A stretch of 64,000 nucleotides of DNA, taken from assembly GCA_008692225.1 (NCBI GenBank), contig VICG01000005.1, forward strand, positions 62,001 through 126,000, read 5' to 3'. Source of the DNA: Monilinia fructicola (Eukaryota; Ascomycota; Leotiomycetes; Helotiales; Sclerotiniaceae). Position 1 is the first letter of the stretch; each line of letters opens with the position of its first letter. The notes under the pieces were generated by a model. It did not search any database. It was given only the letters and a program-made list of their open reading frames with translations, and was not told where the DNA came from. Below, in pieces: positions 40,701-54,707 of the stretch. The position numbers and the translations under genes are program-made.

Positions 40701-41565
40701 TCCACCAGATCTCACATCTCACATCTCACATCACTACACCCATATCACATCACACACAACACAGCCAAAAAATCGAAACATACATACAACAAAACACACG
40801 ACACAAAGATATAAAAACATAACATCATAAATCAACTTCAAGCTTGAGGTATCTACAAGAAAAACACAAATGCGCCAAAGAGCACACCTGCATTACAGCA
40901 CATTCCCCCCAAAATCCATCCATCTTCCCCCCCCCCCGCACAATGCACATCCGTATCCCAAGGGCAAGACCAAAGCAAAGAGAAGAGGAGGATTTATAAA
41001 ACAGGGTAAGGATCATATCAAGAATACTTTTCATTCATCTGTACATTCGCCGCTCGCATATGCAAAAGAAGAAAACAAATTATCCTCCCAATCAAATCTT
41101 CCCCCAGGTTTAAGATATCATGCCCACAAGAACTCCATGCTGGCCGGACATGACCCGATGACCAGGAATAGAGGTACGAGCGCGAGACGCGCAAAGGTAC
41201 GGAAGCATACCCATCAGCGCCCTGAAGAAGTTGCAAGCAGACATAAAAAAAAAAAATCAAAAAGTAATGCACAAGAAAGTATTTGGTTATGTTTTTTTTG
41301 GTCTTCATTGATATCAATCCCTTACATCAAAGCTCCCATCCCCAATCATCTAACTGTTTGCATGTCCTCCAATCCTAAATATTGAATCTTGAATCTTGAA
41401 CCCCTTCATCATGTATTGCAAAAAGAAAATAAAACATTGCACGAGTAACAAAAGAAACGTCCACCATTCATCTCCTCAACCTAATCACTTACTTCGCTGT
41501 CAAGAAGCAGTTAACCAAGTCGAGTTTACGGATTAGGCAATCCATCCCGATGATACGGGAAAGAT
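37790..41565. other. A+T-rich gene-free region
   Basis: No supported gene. It includes long A+T-only blocks (about 37980-38520 and 38870-39720), a GTAG array at 40108-40160 and C/A-rich sequence from 40600. A 171-codon frame at 40870-41385 is basic and low in complexity, matches no family I know, and is more likely the 3' flank of the minus-strand secreted-protein gene than a gene. Confidence 0.5.
38967..39340. repeat. TTTTTTATTA-type low-complexity array
   Basis: About 370 bp of imperfect T-rich units of the form TTTTTTATTAT, degrading into TTTTTAATTA units at the right. It encodes Phe/Ile/Tyr/Leu runs that imitate a membrane protein but is simple repeat sequence. Confidence 0.9.
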
Positions 41566-43158
41566 TTAGTAACCGGTTGGCTTGGCACCAGTAGGTCTAG
41601 CCTTGCTGGTCAAGAATCCGGAAGATGCGCACTTGGATTTGGACTTGCGGGTGGAGGTGACGACGGTTCCGTTACCGTAGAAGGGAACGGAAGAGACGGC
41701 AGGGGTGGTTACTGGGACGGGCACGACGGTAGCGGTGCTGACGACGACAGGGTTGGTGGCTACTCCTGCGGCGTCCGAGGTGGAGACGACGGCAGTTTGA
41801 ATATCAGAAGGAGCGTAGGTTGGGACGGAGGCGGCGTATGTTGGGACACCGGCAGTCTAGAGGAATGGGTTAGAATGGTATGGATGGAGGGGGGAAAGAG
41901 TTGGTACTTACGACAGTGACGGTCTCAGCTGGGAGTGTGACGGTTTGGGCAGCGGCGGTTACGGTAACGGTAACTGGCTCGCATGCTCCAGAGGCGGCGG
42001 ATCCAGTACCAGATGAGCCGGAGCCGGAGGATCCTGATCCAGATGAACCGGTATCAGGTGATCCAGATCCAGATCCAGAAGATTTGTTAGATCCAGAATC
42101 AGCTGGAGTGGTTTCACCGGAGGAAGCTCCAGCAGATGCAGATGCAGATGGGCAACGTATCCCGCACCGGCACCAGTACCAGCGGCAGCAGATCCAGAGG
42201 CAACCGCTGAAACAGTGACGTAGTGAGTAGAGGTGGAGGTGCCGTAGACGGTGGTGGTTTGGGAAGTGGTAGATTCACCCGCCGAGACACCAGGTTGAGA
42301 AGATGGGGAGCCAGGGGCGCCAGCAGCGCCAGATGATGCTGGAACGGTTTGGGTTGGGTAAACAGTGGCGTAGATGGTGGAGGCGAAGTCTCGATGATGG
42401 TGGTGGTGACCACGGTGGTGGAGGATCCAGATCCGAGAGTGTAGGTCAAGGTGTGGCTGCTTGCTGGGCCGCTAACGGTTCCAACAGGGGAAACAACACC
42501 GGTACCGAGAGGAACGGATACTGGAGAGTAGCCGGATGGCTTGGAGACACCTGGGATAACTGGGGTGGTCTCGAGACCTGCAGCGCTCGATGAGGAAGCG
42601 GGGAGCGAGGCGACTGGGGCGGAATATCCTGCTGGGGTCGACTTGGATGGGACAGCTGGGGTGGTCTCAGCACCAAGGGCGGATGAAGCACCGTAGGTTG
42701 GGAGCGGGATGGAAGAAGATGGGGTGGTGGTAGCACCGTAGAAAGAACCACCGCCAGCAGCCTTTGAGATCTCATATGAGAGGGAGGCGAGGGCAGAAGT
42801 CAAGTGCTGGCTGGTGATGTTCTTGCTAGCCGCTTCGGCCTCGGTGACTGGGCAGACGGTGGTTGCCAAAGTGATGGGTGTCAGTGACATAGACTACTGG
42901 TGGGGTGACGGCACCCGAAGCCCCAGAGCTGGTACGAGCTGGGCAGTTGGTGATGGATGCAGCGCAAGATGTAATGGTACGGACGTTGGTGGCATAGACG
43001 GTCAAAGTAGTCTGACCGGCGAGATCAGTTGTGGCGACATTGCTGCTGGGGATAGCAGAAGTGGTGGTGTTGCTGACACGCTTTGGGTGGTAGTGGCCTG
43101 GCTGATAAGCGGCGGCGGTTCCGGCCAAAAGGGCCAAGGAGAGTGTGGTGAATTGCAT
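41566..43158 (-). CDS. secreted Ser/Thr/Ala-rich cell-wall-like protein
   Basis: The N-terminus is a clear signal peptide (MQFTTLSLALLAGTAAA, cleavage after AAA). The mature protein is rich in Ser, Thr, Ala, Pro and Gly, with TITSCAASITNCPA and ATTVCPVTEAEAASKNIT near the N-terminus, a Gly/Ser-rich linker (SSGSGSPDTGSS type) and a basic, Cys-containing C-terminus ending in ARPTGAKPTGY. One intron is recognised at 41857-41911 (GTAAGT...CTAG). No C-terminal hydrophobic tail is seen, so GPI anchoring is unlikely. Three frame changes are needed, near 42875 (run of C), 42385 and 42155-42170; codon use and composition stay gene-like across each. Function unknown; a structural wall or matrix protein is inferred. 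Confidence 0.7.
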
Positions 43159-46100
43159 CGTGATCGGGACGATGGGATCGATAGATTCGATGGATAAATA
43201 AGTCTAGATTCTTCGTAAATGAAATGATCCTTCCTTTGCGATGTAGTCTCGAGCAATCAATGCTATCCTAAATTTTTCCAAAGATCGAAAGAACTGCTAT
43301 GTACCCCTCGGTGCCTGTTGTTGACTCAAAGTTGTATGTATGTGTGTATGTGTATGTAAATGAGCGAGCGAAATCGATTCCGCCGAAAAGTGTATGCTTT
43401 CAAGTTAAAGAGTGACTGTAGAGTTGGAAATAAGAGAAAGGAACTCTTTTGTGCAAGAAGGATTTGGTAATGACTGTGTAGTGATTGAGGAAGAGATCGA
43501 GTTGGAAAAGGAGGGTGGATGAATCTTATAAAGAAAGATGAGGAGGGCTCGCGATAGGAGAGGGAGAGAGAGAGAGCTGGAGAGTTAAAAAGGAAATGGG
43601 CAAACGGGGGTGGGCACAGGAAAAAAAGAGTGGATCCCTGAACAGTGGGATTACTGCAGTGTATGAGAGAGTGAGTGAGAGAGAGAGTGAGTGATTGATT
43701 GGTTGATTATTTATTTATTTATTTATTTTATTTTATTTTGTTATCTTATGATATCTTATTTTATTATTTATTTCTCTATTTATCTTTTGATTTATTCATT
43801 TGTGTATCTACTTAATTAATTAATTCTTTAATTAGCTCCTTCTTTCTTTGATCACTTATGAAATGAAATGAGATGAATAACGAGATGAACATGGATGAGG
43901 GAAGAACCTTATCCCGTAATAGGCAGTGGCATATTGTAAATATATCCGTGGACTGTATCAACCTGGAAGTTTCTGTGAGGATGCATTGAGGAGGAAGGGT
44001 TTGTATGGAGCGCATGGGTTTACAGGCACAGTATAGTACAGCATAGTATAATACAATACAATACAAGACAATAATCGCACTTACGCTTGTGAACGGAAAG
44101 AAAAAACTTTTTTTTCTCTCTCCTTCGCTTTGCTTTACTTTTTGGAACAAGGCGCGCGATTCTAATGGAGCATATGGGTCGGTGCTAGACTGCTCCTGTA
44201 CTATACATACTCTAGTACAATGTACATAGTACATAGGACATACGACACACTACATATTATTCATACTACATACTACATATTACATACTACCTAGGTATAT
44301 ACTATATACAGCACATACAGTGCAGACTCGCAGCCGTCGATGCAGGTACGGGTTTTTTTTAAAAGAGGATCTCACCGCAACTAAGGGTTGACCCCTGGAT
44401 GTCGGAACATGGGTAGAAAAGCTTGGAGGATCTCTCCATGGCGAGAGGCTACTGTATTTGATCTTATGCTCTCCAGCCTCCAGAGTCCAGGGCGAGTAGA
44501 TTTATTTTTGTTCAAGTTAAACTAAGTTGAGTGATCCAATGTTATATTACTGTATGTTATGTTGTATGACATTGCCTTTGATCATGTAATGTCAAGTTTT
44601 GCTTTGCAGTGAATAGATCCATCCATTCAACATCCAATGATAACACGACCTTAAAGCATCTTTTCCACGTTTTTCCCCGTTCTTCCACGTCCACGTCCTC
44701 GTCCTCGTCCTCCCTCATCCTCCCTCATCCTCTTCCAATCAGATTCGGTATAGGGGTAAGGTGTGTTGCCCATTCGAACATGGAGAAATCATTACCCAAA
44801 GGAGTTAAGCGAACAAGCCAGCAGCATAAAATGCTAGTGATGTCGGTACCTAGTCATGAGATGATTACAGTAGATGGTTAGATGATGTGGTCCGTAATTT
44901 CCATAAATCTCTGACCTCTTAGTGGTCAGACAAATTGGTCCAAGCAAGCCATGAGAGATTGAAGGGAAGCCATCTTCGTTTCATAGGATCCGGTTGGCTT
45001 GCTTCATTAATGATGTTGGTGAAACTAGGTAGTCACGACTCTCCTGGGTATGAGGTAGTGTACTACTCTACGGTATTACTGTGCTACCTACTCCTCGACT
45101 GCTAGTCTACGACATCAGCTACTAGCTAACATACAAACGGACGCTAGCTCATCGACCTTGCTGTATATGCCCGCAGGCTGATATCAAACTCTTCCCAGGT
45201 TGCATGCCATTTTTTTCTTTCCCGCATGAATTTGAACTTTGAGATGTCATTCAAGTAGTTGGGATAACTCATCTTATGTTGTATCTTGCCCGGCGGTAGA
45301 TTGATTCAATTACGACATCTGTTTGAGCCTCTCTGTTAAAGGTTTCCTTTTCATGAAATGGAATCAAATGGAATGGTCTATTAAAACATAAATTGTGGAA
45401 AGTTCGATGTGTATATGCGCACCCGGACAGTTATGGAGGGCCTGTGTGAGGTATTTTATATCAGTGTCTGGTATGGTATGGTATGGTATCAACCATTCCA
45501 GTGATGTATGTTATCTTATACCAACCAGTATGCATGGATCTAATATGAGGATCTTGTATCAGGATCTATCAGCATTCCATACCAGTCAGTATCCATGGAT
45601 CTACCAGTATCTTCTTATGCTCCTGGTTGGTGTATTTATTAGTAGGTAGACATCTCATATCAGTATTTACTAGCAAGTATCTCATCTCACATGAATAGAT
45701 ATCTGCTAGTAAACATCTTCCAAGTTCCAAGTTACACCAGTATCTACCAATGGGCATCTCATACCAGCACCCTATACCAGTATCTATCTACCTACCACTA
45801 TCCCATACCCAACATCTCATGATTCTTATCCCATCCCATCCCCATCCACATCCCCTCCCATCCCCTCTCATCAATCACCAAAACCACCACGTATTCCTCA
45901 AGTCTCTTGATCCGATTGGAAAAGCCATCCCTCTACTCAGTCTCCCGTCATTTCCAGGTTATTACTGATGACGACTTGAACAAACAAGTACTGTACCGTA
46001 CAACACAAATCGGAAATCGGAAATTAGCTCATTATCTTTTCGTTGGAATACAGTAATGACAGAACCTAGATGTCAAATTGACTGATTGGATCAGAAACCT

Positions 46101-49100
46101 AGATATAGGATTATCTCATTACCTACCCATTAACCTTCTCGGTGCGACGTCCCTGCTCAGGTGAAGGTTTAATCACGATTCAAGATATACTTTGGAGAGG
46201 TAAATGATAGCCAAGAGGGCCAAGCTTCAAGTTATCCGACGTCCAATTTGGTCTTACCGTTCGTTCATTCATATGGATGGATAAATGGATGGATCTTCAT
46301 TATCATTCTTCTTTTCGGGTTTTTTTCTCTTTGATCAAGTTTTTTCCCCAGTTGAACATTTGATTTTTGAGGTACGCATCGAGAACCCCTCCTCGATAGA
46401 TGGATGGATGGATGATGGATGGATGATGGATGGATGATGGATGGATGAAGTGACCTCGAATGTCTTTTTTCATACTTCTTAAGCTTAACATATGATTTTG
46501 AGTTGAGAGGTTTGACCATTGATCATTGATCACCTGCATTCATTGATCATTGGTATACATACTTATTGTACTATACCTCCTACAGACCTAGGTAGCCTAT
46601 CAACCATCAAGCACTTTGAGCCCCTTCATCGGGAGTTCCCTTGCCTCACTTCTTTCTCTTACTTTCTTTCACTCCGCCGTCCTCTTCATAACATCGGATG
46701 CTCCAGAATGTATGAACGAATCAATGATATCGTCAATCAATCCGAGGTATGGAGTAGACTCAGCAGAGTTAGGTGCGTGTTTGATAATGTTCATGCATCA
46801 TTTCATCTTACTCCGTACAAAGTCATAGGGCAAAGCAAAGATCTAATCTCAAATCTGGATCATCTCTCTATATAAGAGGTCCGACTAAAAGCATACGGCA
46901 CTTGATACTTTCTTCAGCCGCCTTGATCTTTTCTGCCTTCTTCAGCCCAAGTGACATGACCTCAGACGCCGAAGCAACGGTCGAACCTCAAAAAGATCCT
47001 TCATCGAGTCATCATCTCTCCACCCCATGACACAGTACCACGCAGTACAGTACAGCACAGGTCGTTACCGAATAACATGGCGCATCATGATCATACAACG
47101 AACGGTTCATGAAACTGTACCTGCATAAAAAGTAATATTATGCTCACAGCGATCATCTCTCTCCCTTTCCAGCTTCTTCCCTGCACCCAAATTCTTTACC
47201 CCTGATGCTACAAGGACAGCACAGTACCGTATAACTAAAGCCTATCAAACACCCCGGACTGAGCAGCCAAAGCATTGAATATTTTCATGGCGACATTTGT
47301 GTTCTAGATTTTAAACGCCCAGGTACGCGCTCTCTCCACTTCTCCAATTGAGATGAGATGAGATATTGGGACTCAATCGATTCGGCTTTATGTCTCGGGC
47401 GAGTATTCCTTTTCATCACTGAGGATTAACAGTACCCGGGACAGTAGATTCAATCTTGATTCGTATCCGTCATGTTATCCACATATCAATCCATCAAAGA
47501 ATCAAAGAATCAATCAACTGATTACCCGAGCAGAAGTGGTAATCTTATACACATCCTCAAAATTAGACATCTTATCTTCCCTTTCGTACCTTTTTCCGGA
47601 GTAACATCCTTACTTAATCTCGTGTCTGCCAAGATTATCACTCATGAATCATGATTCTATCGTTCAGAGTATACAGTACTGTACCAAAAGGTTTACCTTC
47701 CCCATCCTTTTATATTAATACTCGCTCACATCATGGGCAGCCTTCCCGAGTACAGAATGAAAATTCATCTGCCAGTTTCATCTTAACTTTAATTCATATT
47801 AAACCTTGTGATGACTTGGAGACGAACGAATCGATGAGGAGGAGGAGGAGGAGGAGGAGGAGGAGAAGGGGGAGGGGAGGAGGTGGAGGAGGAGGAGGAA
47901 CATACATACGACTTGGTAACTGTTTTAGTAATGCCATTTTTAGTTTGTTGAAATTAATGATTGTTTTTGATGAGTGGTTAATCATTCGATTTTAGGGATC
48001 TTCTCTTTCTTTTCTGTTTCTTTGTCAATAGTTCGAACGAGTGAGTGGATGAATGAAAGAGCGAAAGGAAGAAAGAAAGAAAGAATTATTTGGTAATTAG
48101 GTCTCTTAATCTAGATACTGTCCTTACTGTATTTGCTGTCTTGGTAGGGCGGGATATAAGCGCCAAGCTAAGGAGGAAGGAAATGAAGAACTACTTTGTG
48201 TCCCTGTCGCAATTGTAGGTTCATATTGCGAAACATAACTTGCATACATTTGATGATATACTTGCTCCGGATTATATTCATTTGTAACTTATCGTTCATT
48301 CATTCATTCATTCATACGTACATATGACATTCCGATAATCATACTTTTATCCTTTTATCCTTCCATACTCATACTTTCAAATTCATCCTTCCATACTCAT
48401 ACTTTCAAATTCATCCTTCCATGCCTTCGAATCCTAATCCATTACACGATAATATTACTCACCCATCAACCAATGTCACCCACTCACCCACTCACTCACT
48501 ACACAGTAAGCACAAATGATCCTCTCATTGCTCCCATCTTCCCTCTTCTTTATCTTTGCTTTTTCCCAAGCAAAAATCTCCACCATAATCATATTCCTCC
48601 AATGGGTCGCTGGGACTACCCCGGACATATCAATGCTTATTTTATCTCCTTCATCTCGCTTCATCTCGTAGCGCCCAGCTTCCCTCAATCTCATCTTGTT
48701 TTCGGAGAAATCTTCTACTCCTTGGGTATATCCCCTCCACGCCTCCAAAACATGCAGTCCAAGGATCGAAAACAAGAGAAATGGAATAGATGAATCCATA
48801 TGGATGAGTCAGATAAATTGGTGAGGGAAGTTGGAGTCTGAGAAAATGTTACCGTATGATGATTGTGATTTTTGATGGAGAATGAAGGAATTAAGCCCTA
48901 TGGGACGAAGTTTAAGTGGCATGCTCTGGATGCGAGAACGGGAGCTAGTCATCCCGTTTAAGCTTTGTGTATCCATCCATACATATACATATATATACGT
49001 GACATAGCATGAAGTGATTGTTGTGCATGGAGTCATCGCGGATATTTGCCAGGAATCATAGTGCCAAGTGGCGATTTTTACTTTTAACTCTCTTGGGAGA

Positions 49101-51757
49101 CACAGGTTTGTGGAAAGAATCCGGCGCCGAAGATGCCGTTAATTGCAATGTTGGTCTAGATGGGACTCATGGGAGACATCTCTCAGAGTACTGCCGTCTT
49201 GTTGTTCGTATGCGTTGCATGTTGTTGCGTTGTTACGAACTTCGGGATATGGGGTATGGGGTCAGCGCTGTTGATTGCAGATTTACGTGTTTATTGGAGA
49301 AGTTTCTATGGCACGGTAATGCGGGTAGGAATATCTTTAGCCAATACTCATTCATTGTCTGATTAGGATCACTTGTTGATCGCAAATATCTTTGTTGATC
49401 TTAAAATTTTTCCCCTTGGCCTAGATGCTTCTATAGCGCAAACTCTTACGGCCCTGGGTGTTAACCCATCTGGGACAGTCAATCATGGGTAAGGCTGGGC
49501 TGAATAGGGGTTTTATAATACTTGCGCAATGCATTTGTCTACCTAGATGCCGAGAATTCACATAATGATTATCACATGATGAACGTCACGCCGTTTGGTT
49601 TGTCAGAATGCGGGGAGAGAGCAAAGTGATGTTCCCAAGGTTCGGTTCAGCGTGACCATCTCTTAACGTCTGCCAACTTCCGATCCATCTATTCTTTCCC
49701 GTTAATGTCTAGTTGGCTATGATATTTTTTGGAACAATAATCTAATCTATTCAACATCGAATCTCATCATCCGCTACGAACTCTTGACTAGATTGACCCC
49801 CCGAGTTCATATATATTTGCAACAACGTCTTACTTGTACATCCTGTTTCCAACTTATCTTCATGACCATCCATCTACTGCTTAAGACTCGCAAGATAGAT
49901 AGATTACAAAAGGTCAAAGATACACTATAAGCATGGCCCAAAATACTCGCTCTCTGTGTCATCAATTGTCGACTTGCACTCCGATACCCAACAGCCCTGA
50001 TGTAATCATGTTCTTCTTCTGTTCACAGCCAACAGCCAAGCCACGCGGACCAAGCCAATGCGGATTCAATATAAGTATTCTAAGCTACAACAGCCAATCT
50101 GAACAGCAGGCAGGTATGAACAGCAGGTAGGTAGGTATGAATATCCACAACCCCCCATCGCAAACCGCAATAATCATCTCTTAACCGGCCTTCACACGGA
50201 GTACCATCAAACCTCAATCAAATCCTCAACATCCCTTCCTACCCAATGCGTGTGCAAGAATCAGCAGAATAACTTGAATAGACCAACAATCAAGAAGCAA
50301 GAAGCAAATAATAGTCAAAATCCCCTCTCCCCCGCCCTCAAAGATCCCCAAGATAATGGATGACTTGATACTGGTTTGTTGGATTGCAAGTTCTTAGGAA
50401 GTGATGAGTTTGTATTGTATTGTATTGATATAGTTTTATATCTTTAAAAACAAACAAATAAACAAACAAACGATATTTCCCAACAAAACAAAACAAACAA
50501 GATATACAATAACCAACAATCATCTCCAATGCAGGCGTAACTCTTACAATCACGATGTCAATGCGCGGGCGGTAATTCCGCTACTAGATTGCTATGTATA
50601 TATGTTGCGGGATACGGATGGGTATAAGATGATGTTTGGATTTTATTGATTGGGTTGATGGAGTGTGGTCTTGAGTTTGGAGGTTTTGTGGGGGTGGAGG
50701 GAAGGGGGGAGGGTTGGGCAGTAGAGTGGGTTTTGGGAGGAGTGGGGAGGAGAGCAAGAGCAAGAGCAAGAGTTTCGCTATTGGTGGAGTATACTGAGGG
50801 TGGTTATGATGAGTGGGGGAGAGGTATCGCAGATTATATATATATAATCTGTGAACGAGAGTAAGGTAGGAGGAGGGTGAGAAGAAGGCATGGAGGTTTT
50901 AATTTCAGATTTTGAGATGGGGGGGGGGCGGCTATGTGTGAGATGAGGTGACTCCTAGGTCGATACCGATGTGATTCTTCTTAATGTAGAAGATGGTGCT
51001 GTGGAAGACTGAAAGATTGAAAGATTGAAAGATTGCTCTACAATGTTTTGCTTTTGTTTCTGCGTTTGAGTATACGCTCAGTTCACATACCTGTAACAGC
51101 GGACCTGGTACTACAATAGTACAACCCTGAACACCTAGACTATATCGAAGCGCGACTTGAAGAATGGCGATACGTAGATTGGAAGATGGATGGATATTTG
51201 GGGATTGGTATTAGGCTCCGTATCAAGAGTAGAAGATCATTATGCTTTTTGAGGCGTTGCGTGAAGATGAGAATGACGTGGTGTGGAGAAGTGATTTCGA
51301 AATGGGAGGCGGAAAGATGAGGGTGGTATGGTCATGGAGCTGTGGGTTGATTGTTGTTTTGGCTTGGTTGGTGCTGTGCTAAGTGTTGAGGTGCGTAGTG
51401 GTGGCTAGTTTGTGGGAGTATATGTCAGTAGTATTGTGCTGGCTTAGTGTCAAAGTTAATGGCGAGGGAGGAGAGGGTCGTGATGATGACTGGATAATTG
51501 TTGACTTTACAGGTTAGTCTTGAATGCTGCGGGCCATATATATGTAAATACATATGCGGAATTTGCTGAGTGGAGGATGAATTGTTTGATTCGGCAAATT
51601 TCAGGAGTCGGTTTTTACCGAGGACAACAGATAATAATGAAATTGTATAACATTAAACAAGACCCTCCAGTATAGTATCCCAGTATATCTATATCCCAAA
51701 CCAGTTTCCGAGTCCAAATATCTATAGCTATATATGCTACCACACACGTCTATCCAA
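43159..51757. other. long gene-poor region
   Basis: No supported gene in 8.6 kb. The first part must hold the promoter of the secreted-protein gene. GA, GGA and CATC-type simple repeats occur (43670, 46400, 47835, 48300). A 68-codon hydrophobic frame at 49160-49366 (FVCVACCCVVTNFGIWG) could be a decayed membrane-protein exon, but no adjoining exons are recognisable. An A+T tract is absent, so this is not obviously a RIP-degraded block. Confidence 0.45.
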
Positions 51758-53510
51758 TCACTCTCCCCCCTTAACCTTAACCAACCTCGTAACACTGGTC
51801 CCATCCTCCAAAACCGCCACCTCCTCCTCAATCCTGTACCCCCTCCATCTAGGCAACGCCCAAAAAACCACCGCCCACCATGCCACCCCAAAAACAATAA
51901 TCCCCACCCCCACAACCGCATACGTCGCATACCAAAACCCCACATCGCCCCCTCCCTTCTCGGGCGGAAAAAACGGCCCCGCGATCAACGCCAAACAGAT
52001 CGCGATGCGGATCCAGACCGCCGGCAGCCAGGCTTTGAATGGTCGTTTGAGATCAGCTCGCGTGTACCGCAAGTAGATGAGACCAAAGGATATGGCGAGC
52101 GCGGCAAATTGTCCCGGGTATCCTTCGACGTCGAGGATGAAGTTGTAGACGTCTCCGCGGGGAGGGATGGCAATCACGAGGAAGGAGGGGATGTAGTGAA
52201 CTATTAAGCCGCCGAGGGGAGCGCCGAAGGGCGCGGACGAGGAGAGATATTGGGAGTAGGGGAGAAAACCTTGACGGGCGATTTCTTGGTTTACGCGGGC
52301 CTGGGTGCAGGGTTAGTGGGAGTTCGGGGTTAGGGTTTGGCTTTTGAGCTTTGGGCTTTGGGCCTTGACGATACAAAGGAGATGGAATCTGCAATTGGGA
52401 AATGATGAGAAAACTTGCCAGTGTAAAGGTAACGACCATGACGTTTCCCGCAGCGCTAATCGCCACAGCCAAAGGCAATAGAACACGTCCTCCCACATCC
52501 CCGAAAACTCTCTCGAAGAATAAGGCGGCAATCAGCTGTCCGCTCTCCTTCACTTCCTCCAGGGGCACCACGGACAGATACGCAAAATTGGCGAGGAGAT
52601 ACAAGGAGCAAGCCGTGAACAACGCCGCCGGCGCAACGGTCTTGAGGGTCCGCACCGGGTTTTTCACCTCGTTCAACACATTGTTCAGATTCGACAAGCC
52701 CGCATAGGAATACGAAACCTTGAAGACGGCCGTGGTCAGCGTGCCCCAATGCCAATTGGAGCCCTGCCACAAGGCATCCCAGGAGAAGCCCGCGCGCGAA
52801 AGCGCAGGGATGGCGGCATTGGATTCGGGAAGGCGGACGCCGAACACCACGACGAAGATGCCCGTCAGCGCCATGAAGAGGACGAGGCCGACCTTCACCC
52901 AGCCCAGGACATTCTGGATCCAGATGCCGGTTTTGAGGAAGCAACCATGCACGATGGTGATGGCGGTGAGGAGGCCGAGGGCAATGGCTTTCTGGCCGAG
53001 TTCGGTGCCGTGGATTCCCAGGGCGAAGAGCACGTATTCGCCGAAGACGATGCAGTTGCTTGCGGTGAAGCCGAGGAGCACTGCTTGGACGGCTACGAGG
53101 GTGCTGGCGAGGAAGCGGGGCCGTGGATATGTGAATTCGAGGTAGACTTTCTCGCCTCCGGATCGGGGCAGCATGCAGCCGTACTCGAGGGAGATTTGGA
53201 GGCTGAGCCATGCGAGGAGGGAGCCGGCGATCCAGAGGAGGAGAGCCAGGCCGATGCTGCCGGTCGTCTTGAGGATGGGTCCGGGGGTGGCGAAGATTCC
53301 GGACCCAATGACTCGGGAGATGACGAGGATGTAGGCGCTGGACCAGGAGAGATTGCGGCCTAAGGTGCTGGTTTCTGGGATGGTATCGTCTTCTATCTGG
53401 CGGGAGGGTTTGTGGGGCGAGGCGGAGAGGGAGTTGGAGGTTGAGCGGGAGGAGAGGAGGGGTTGGGACTCGAGGACTGATGAGTCGGCGGAATGGGTTG
53501 TTGGTGACAT
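51758..53510 (-). CDS. MUP1-like amino-acid (methionine) permease, APC superfamily
   Basis: Plasma-membrane amino-acid permease resembling yeast Mup1/Mup3. Exon 1 is 52419-53510 and exon 2 is 51758-52300, giving 544 residues with about 12 hydrophobic segments. The APC helix-1 signature VIGSGIFATPG is at about residues 67-77 after a Ser-rich cytoplasmic N-terminus, and SYAGLSNLNNVLNEVKNPVRTLK is the conserved mid-domain block. The exon join VTFTL-ARVNQEIARQG is typical of the family and requires a GC-AG intron (GCAAGT donor; 52301-52418, 118 bp). Substrate assignment to methionine or cysteine is by family resemblance only. Codons are strongly G/C-ending compared with the neighbours. Confidence 0.87.
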
Positions 53511-54707
53511 GTCGGAGGTTGAGGAACGTGTCTACTGGTGCATTATTTTCATGTGCTGATGGTTGAGTATTGTACTGTATTACTTTAGAATTGAGACTTG
53601 TGTCATTTTACTGTCAGAATTTACATTGTATTGAACGAACTAATACCGTTATCGCGTTCGCCGTTGGAATGTGGTGATTATGCAAAGGAAATGGGACATC
53701 CGATGAGACCGAATATTTGAACGAAATCGACCAAAAACCAAACCAAACCAAACCAAACAAATCAAAACAGGATAATTCAGATCGATGTTCGAACTTCAAA
53801 GTCTAAGTTTAAGATAAAAATACAGTATCTTCGAGGTTAACTTTGAACCTTTAACCTCACTCTTTGGAACTTGAGAGATCAATATCATATCAATTGCGAG
53901 AGCAACAACTATGTGCATCCCGTCGACATCCATATCAGCTCAACCACTACTCATCATGTTTCACCCTCCCCCCCAATTTCATCATCATCCCACCATCGAA
54001 CCCCAGCCATATCAATGATGCCATAGGAACTATATAAGAGAATATTGTATGACAAACACACGGCATCGCATGGATATAGATCAGGCTCGATGTATCATCT
54101 TATGCAACAATTGCGTGCTCTCTTATACAGCCTCGTGATTCGTCGGGAATCGGCGGAGCTTTGGATGCTTTGACATCAGTTGCCCAAATCTCTTATCTCC
54201 TCTATCTGCCTCTCGTGAGCTTTGAAATCAAATACTGCGTGTCGATAGGATTTCGTCCGTGAATTCGTGTAGATTTGAACTATATTTGAGGAGCACGAGG
54301 GGTTAGGAGCGTCGATTTGTCTAACTCTTGCTGTACTTGTACTGCATTTCCTTATTAACGGCGGATGTTGATCAAAGCTAAAGTTTAAACTCCCACCGAC
54401 CTCACGGATCACCTATCAAAACATAGAAGCGCTTCTAAAATTACGCCATTCCCATTAGACAAGCAGAAAGAACGGAGAATGCGGGGTTGTAGAACGATGC
54501 TTTGAAATCATACTGAATTACTAATTATATGGATTAGTTAGTGGAGTGGGCATTCAAACATCATCAGTTCATCATGTTGAGATGAAAGAGTATTTATACT
54601 TGTAATTTCCTAGGTTCAGCAGAGCATTCAGAGTCGCAATAGAATCCAAGTCACAATCAAACATACTTAGCTGAAATATAAAAATATCAATACAAACCAC
54701 AACCACA
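53511..54707. other. divergent intergenic region
   Basis: No gene seen in 1.2 kb between the permease (minus) and the CmcJ-like gene (plus); their promoters presumably lie here. Confidence 0.5.

Noticed and set aside
40870..41385. 171-codon basic frame
   Set aside because: Low complexity, no homologous family known to me, placed in the 3' flank of the secreted-protein gene.
52456..53363. Long frames on both strands opposite or overlapping the permease
   Set aside because: Shadows of the G/C-ending codons in the permease exon; only the permease frame shows conserved APC motifs.
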